Shown piece by piece: positions 1 to 6,500 of a stretch of DNA of 25,450 nt (the stretch's first letter is position 1; the number at the start of each line of letters is the position of its first letter). The stretch is from Branchiostoma floridae (Eukaryota > Chordata > Leptocardii > Amphioxiformes > Branchiostomatidae): NCBI RefSeq assembly GCF_000003815.2, contig NC_049982.1, forward strand, positions 2,402,897 through 2,428,346, read 5' to 3'. Both the position numbers and the translations under genes were made by a program. A model generated the notes under the pieces. It was given only the letters and a program-made list of their open reading frames with translations, was not told the DNA's origin and ran no database searches.

Positions 1-392
1 ACATACAAAGCCAGCTACAGCACCATAGGTAAATGGTAGCTAAACCATTCTTGCACATGACAATCCTTTCCACAACCGCTAAACACCTGCCAAATATCGT
101 GGAAATCGCCCAGCTACATTTTGACTTATGCTTCCCGAAAAAACACACAAAAAAAAAATACCAAGCTCGCTAATGTACCGTAGGAAAACGCCAGGTAACC
201 CATTTTCGAACTAGGCATGCCTTGCAACAACCGCTACACACCTGCAAAAAATAAAAAAGTTCCATCCACAATTTCTCGAGTTATATCCTGTTGACCTACA
301 TACAGACCCAAGTCAAGCAAAAACATAATCTTCTTGGCATTAGAAAATGATACTCATCTTCAACACCATCTTTGATGAATGGGAGGACTTAC
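1..392. repeat. Intron; diverged tandem pair of ~150 bp
   Basis: No exon seen. The stretches around 7-110 and 161-255 align loosely (both run from CAAGC.AGCTA through CAACCGCTA.ACACCTGC), which suggests an old tandem duplication. The rest is A-rich intron with no other recognised feature. Confidence 0.4.
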
Positions 393-506
393 CTGTTTCA
401 CAGTGCTCGCCTTCATAGCCATCAACACAGTCGCAGGAGTAGTCGTTGATGCCATCGACGCAGGTTCCGCCGTTCTGACAGGTCACGCCAGGACAATCGT
501 CTATAT
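393..506 (-). CDS. EGF domain exon (phase 1-1), last visible exon
   Basis: 38 residues: [38 protein letters not shown]. Six cysteines in order, the I-D-D-C variant of the Ca2+ pattern and a full hydroxylation consensus ([12 protein letters not shown]). Acceptor CCTGCAG is at 507-508, after a CT-rich tract, and donor GTAAGT at 391-392. The good donor shows that more exons lie left of the window, so the protein does not end here. Confidence 0.88.
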
Positions 507-3500
507 CTGCAGGGAGAAGGGTGTAGTTTTATGTACATCCTTTGCCAAATACAGATAATCTCCAGGCAGATTTACTAGTGGCATTACATAGTATCAGAGC
601 TGGAAAAGGAGGATAGCCACTTCAGTGTCCTAATACCCCTGTCACATTTGGTGAAAATCGATCGAACGACGATTCTGCGAGCTCTATATTCGAGGAGGCA
701 TCACCTTGATGCCGACGAAGAAATAGCAGAGTTCCCCCTTCCCGTCAGGGTCATGCGTCCTCTTAATTTAGAGCTCGCAGACTCGTCGTCCGATCGATTT
801 TCGCCTAATGTGAGGGGGGGGGGGATAATACCCCTGTCACATTTGGTGAAAATCGATCGGACGACGATTCTGCGGCAATCGCCCGACCCTCGCTTATAAT
901 AACTTTATTGCACAACAATTGTACAAGGTACAAAGTATGGTTTATATGTGACAGGGACGGTTTTGAGGTGAAAAATACGCGCAACCCTCTGTCGATCTTA
1001 ATTTATTTAAATATGGCCGATCTTCCATCGATGCGCCCGAAGATCGTGGATAATGTGACAGGGGTACAAGGCCAGTCTCAAACAAATTAATCGGGCTATA
1101 AGGGTAATAAGGTGCTTTGAGGAAAATCTCAACTATCTTGAGACTGAAGCCGAAGGGAGTCATGGTGTGGTAGCTAAACACACTCCTAGGCCGGCTGCAT
1201 TCCTTCGGCAGCCTTTGATACTATCTTAGGCTACAGTAGGGTCTTTTTGGAGATTACATACAGCATATTTCCTTAAAGGTTATGGAAGTCGTCCGTTAGT
1301 ACACAACATTAGGTTATCGCCGAATCGCCATTTACGTTCTTCTGTTCGCCATTGTGAGATCGCTTTGGCCAATGCAATACGGAGCAATTCAGTTGTACTC
1401 AAAGAACTTAGTTCTTTCACAGTGATCCTTGTATGAGGAAAGGTATGTGTGACCTTATAACGTGTCTGATATATGCAATGACCCTTTAGCTTCAAGACCA
1501 TCAACACAAAGGCAGGGACAATCGTTAACTTTATTAATTTGTCGAAGCCTGTTCGACTAATAAGACCAGTTCCTAAAGAACGTACTTATTTCGCAGTGAG
1601 TGCCTTCAATGCCAATAGGACAATCGCAGGAGTATTCGTTGATGCCGTCGACGCAGGTTCCGCCGTTCTCACAGGTCACGTTAGCGCATTCGTCTACATC
1701 TGCAACGGCATATTACAATGTTTTAATCACGCCATAGTATACTATACTATAGTAGAGTTTAATAAATTTCACTAAGTTTATGTCATCCCTTTACGTTAGT
1801 ACTTGGTACATTGTGAAAAATAAAATGGCAAATTCTAGGCAATGATGTAAACATAAAAAGGCAAGTATCGTAGTTTTAAATAAATTTCATGAAGCATTAT
1901 TCCTTTTGAACAACTTGTATATATATTAAAACTTCGCGCACATGTCTTAATTCATTTCTTTTGAGAAAAGTAAACCATGTTTAAGATTACACACTTAGCT
2001 CAAAGTGGACCGAATGCGAATAAAAAAAGAAGATAGAAACAATGCCGTAGAATATCTGTAGACATGTGTGCCCTGCGTAATTCAAACTAGCATGTGGATG
2101 CGTTGGCACATGGCGTTTACTAATCTTAATTTCATGTCCTTTTCAGATCTGGATAAAACAAAATAAAGCCTTCTAAAATGGTCGTAAACTAAATAATCCA
2201 AACGAACTGAATGTTGTCATCTCAGTAGCATCATCATCCAACATCGACATTGCTGCCTTGGATACGGTCTGTCTTGTCTTGTTGTATTTTCAATAAAATC
2301 GCCGAAAAAAGACTTACCTATCTCGCAGATATCTCCTTCGTAGCCTGGTTCGCATGTGCAGCCGAACCCTACAGGGTGCTCCTCGTAACAAGTGCCGTTG
2401 TTGAGACATGGCTTAGCACTGCACTCGTCCAGATCTTCAACACAAATGATCAGAATCAGTGAGACATGGGTAAGAAGTGCACTCGCTCTGATCTACAACA
2501 CAAATGATCAGAATGAGTGAGACATGGGTAAGAACTGCACTAGTCCAGATCTACAACACAAATGATCAGAATGAGTGAGACATGGCTTAGAACTGCACTC
2601 GTCCAGATCTGCAACACAAATGATACGAATGTTACCTTTATCACAGTGTAACCTACATTACTTGTATTGGAAATCAAGGAATTTAGCGTTAAGGATTATC
2701 AAGTTGATGTACGGTGGTTTCAAACTGCTATATTTTAAAAATATGGCAATTTGAAACAGTTGACCGTAATCATTAAAAACCATGTTTTAAATGCAATGAA
2801 TATAGGTTACCCCGTGGATAAAGGTGAAATAGAGTTCTAGGGCAGAACATAATGTATAATAATGGTTGAAAAAAGACAACAAATTGGATGGCGAATAAAG
2901 CCGTGTACTGATCTTTACTATTGCGACCAACATACCGATCTCGCAGATGAATTTTTTCTTCGTTAAACATGACTCGAAAGCCCACGTGTTGTACACGCCA
3001 TTGAGTATGCCTTTGGCGAAGCAGACGCAGTCAATGGCGTCTGTGTTCTGGTAATTGGGGTCTGAAGACCACGGGACGGCGGGGGTAAACTCGGCAGGGT
3101 CCAGGTCGTCCCCGTCTGTCCACACAAGTGTTCCCTCCTCCATCTAATCACGGAAAGAGAAACTCTGAGTGTTACTTCACCTTATTCAATTTAGGTTAAC
3201 ATTGTAAAAGGGACAATACTCACAATATACATATACATATACAATACAGAGGGAACATATATCAGGTGGAATGAAATAGTTGTAACGCGACAACAAAAAG
3301 AGGTAAAGCTAGGACTTATGCGTGACAAGCTAAAAGTTTCAACTAAACAGTGGCATGGCTGGACGTGAAACTTTGGGTAGATTTTCACATACACACACAG
3401 TGTCTCAGAAAGCTGTCTATTGATGACAAGGTGTTAGCACATTACGCGATCTGTGCACCAAATTACAAAGAGCCCCCCCTCCCCCTGAAAGTGCAGTGAG

Positions 3501-6500
3501 CAGTAATCCAATGCACAATTTAAACCACATTACATCAGGTGTATTCATTTGCATACAAAGCCAGGGCTACCGATTCGGCCAGTGGATTTCAGAAAGGATA
3601 AGTCATGACGACAAAAACCAAATGATTATATATATGCCAAGAGCATACCTCTGCCTTTTGCACCGTTAGTTTGAAATAGCCGATCGTAATTAGCATACGT
3701 GATCTACTTTTTTTTTATTCAGACAAATAAGACATAAAAGACAGACATAGTGGTTGCGCACTTAAGTTGGGAACTTATATTCACGCCACCACTATACATA
3801 TATACAAAGACATAGACATAACTTAACTTAGCGAAATACAAACTTAAGGAAGATATAGATAATACTAACAACAAGAAAAAATGAAATGATGTGTAGCAAA
3901 AGTTGATAAGAGCGCATGCCGGATCCCCTTCCCCATAACAAAAGGTCAGATTTGCAGAGAACTAAAAAGTATAAATCAAGATATGAAACGTTTAGATGTT
4001 GTAATAAAATTTTGGGTTAAAATAAGAATTTTGGAATTTAAGGAATATGAAAAAGAAGGACTTCCATTAAGTAATAAAGAAATATGCATATTTTGGGAAT
4101 GTGTAAATAAGTTAAATGACTGTCCTAAAAGCCGGGAAAGTTTGCCGAGGAGAAGTGACCTTTGGTTGGTGTAATTTTGGTGTAATTTGGGCTTGGCCAC
4201 GTGTAGGTAGTACAAAATATCCCTGTGCATGCAAAAGCTGTGTCTCAGCATCGTCTTTTTTACATATAACATGTCAGCTTGTAACCGTCATCAAATCAAA
4301 AATCAAATCTAATGCAAACACGAACACTACTTACCACATCGTTCAATCCGATCCAATAGTAGTTAGGAGCATCGGCGTAAGTTTTCATGAAATCTAACTT
4401 TTCCTGGTCTTCGATGGTCACCAGCCGCCCCCTCTCCGACGTGCCGCACGTAAAATGCGCCATGGGCCAGTTGGACTTTACGGTAAACGCCTTGATGCAC
4501 ATGCCCGTGAAGGTGTCGTCCCAGCCCACGGGGCATTCATCTGTAGGGGAGGATTAATTTTGCAGTATTCTGTAACCACCAAGGTTTTAGTCTAAACAGA
4601 ATAGACGATTGGGTATAGGAGTTGTCTTTTTTCACAACCAGGAATGTCCCTCATCTGCTTATACGCTATATAATGCATATCAAACATATTCCTCAGAGCT
4701 TCCGACTGGAGTGCTGCTTGATTGTTGCCGCTACATGTTTCTAATGTCGGTGATGCTTTTGCGAGGAAAACAGAGTCCCCAAATACCAGAAAGCACTATC
4801 TAAAAATGCCAACTACATCAGCTACGTACGTATAGCGTAGCAGTGATATGTAGCTCTGAAGACTATGTCAGATAGGCAAGGAAACGTTGGCAGGCATGCG
4901 CAAGCATTGCCGGCTGTGAAAAATCTCATATATCCATATTCAACCTTTCTGATGCAATCATTTTAAGGAAAATAGAAGGGTTCACAAGCAGCGTTAAGAA
5001 CTTCAGACAACAGCACCTATAACATTGATGCCGAACGTACCGTGTATCGGGGCTTCAGTCGGGCCGATGTGCTCCTCTGCAAGAAACGAAACAAGATTTA
5101 ATTAAGCCACACCAAGAAATGACTATAATGAAATAGCAAAATCGCCCTGTGCCATAACGCAAACCACGACCAGAGATGTACAGATTCCCCAGCACATATG
5201 TGGCCGTCCATGTGGTACACCCCAGCCTGGGTACCATCCGGAAAGTAGTTCGCTCCGGCGTTCATTATATACTATATACAGTCGCTTCTAGCTCTGACAT
5301 TCATTATACACTATATACAGTCGCTTCTCTGTGCTTCCGTCTGGGAACGCGGACCATCTTAACGTCTGGAATCGTCCAAATTTTGGAAGCAGGCGCTGAA
5401 TGGTCCCTACACATGAGCGAAATATGGAATGGATTCAAGAGCTCGTTCGAACAGACGTTCCAACACCGGACAAGCTCTCCGCCCGCTCGTGGGAGGCCTG
5501 TTGTCATCGAACAAGCGCTCTAGAACCTATTCCTAGATTCGCTCATTAACTGACGTTACCGCCAAACGGTTTGGATGCGCACATCTCCAGACGGATAGCA
5601 GAAGCGAATGTAGGAGCGAACTACTATCCGAATGGTACCCAGGCTAGGTACACCCTGCATCACACTAATACCAGTACACGTGTTGCCCTGCACCACACTC
5701 ACACTCGTACTCACCAGCACACGTGGTACCCTGCACCACACTCACACTCGTACTCACCGGCACACGTGTTGCCCTGCACCACACTCACACTCGTACTCAC
5801 CAGCACACGTGTTGCCCTGGATCACACTCACACTCGTACTCACCAGCACACGTGTTGCCCTGCATCACACTCACACTCGTACTCACCAGCACACGTGTTG
5901 CCCTGCACCACACTCACACTTGTACTCACCGGCACACGTGTTGCCCTGCATCGCACTCACACTCGTACTCACCGACACACGTGATACCCTGCACCACACT
6001 CACACTCGTACTCACCAGCACACGTGTTGCCCTGCACCACACTCACACTCATACTCACCAGCACACGTGTTGCCCTGCTCCAAACTCACACTCGTACTCA
6101 CCGGGACATATGTTGCCCTACCCTGCTTCACACTCACACTCGTACTCACCGGCACATATGTTGCCCTCCCAGTGGTACCCTGCTTCACACTCGCACTCGT
6201 ACTCACCGGCACATATGTTGCCCTCCCAGTGGTACCCTGCTTCACACTCACACTCGTACTCACCGGCACATATGTTGCCCTCCCAGTGGTACCCTGCTTC
6301 ACACTCGCACTCGTACTCACCGGCACATATGTTGCCCTCCCAGTGGTACCCTGCTTCACACTCACACTCGTACTCACCGGCACATATGTTGCCCTCCCAG
6401 TGGTACCCTGCATCGCACTCACACTCGTACCAGCCGATGGTGTTCACGCAGTGCATGTTGGGTTCGTTGCAGGCGTTCTCTGTGTTCGATGCACATTCAT

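Noticed and set aside
6012-6422. Minus-strand frame of 136 codons through the array
   Set aside because: A different frame from the EGF exon. It repeats because 57 is divisible by three and has no EGF cysteine pattern.
5647-6430. CRISPR-like regular repeat
   Set aside because: Units are contiguous with no unique spacers, the sequence is eukaryotic, and the unit is the end of an EGF exon.
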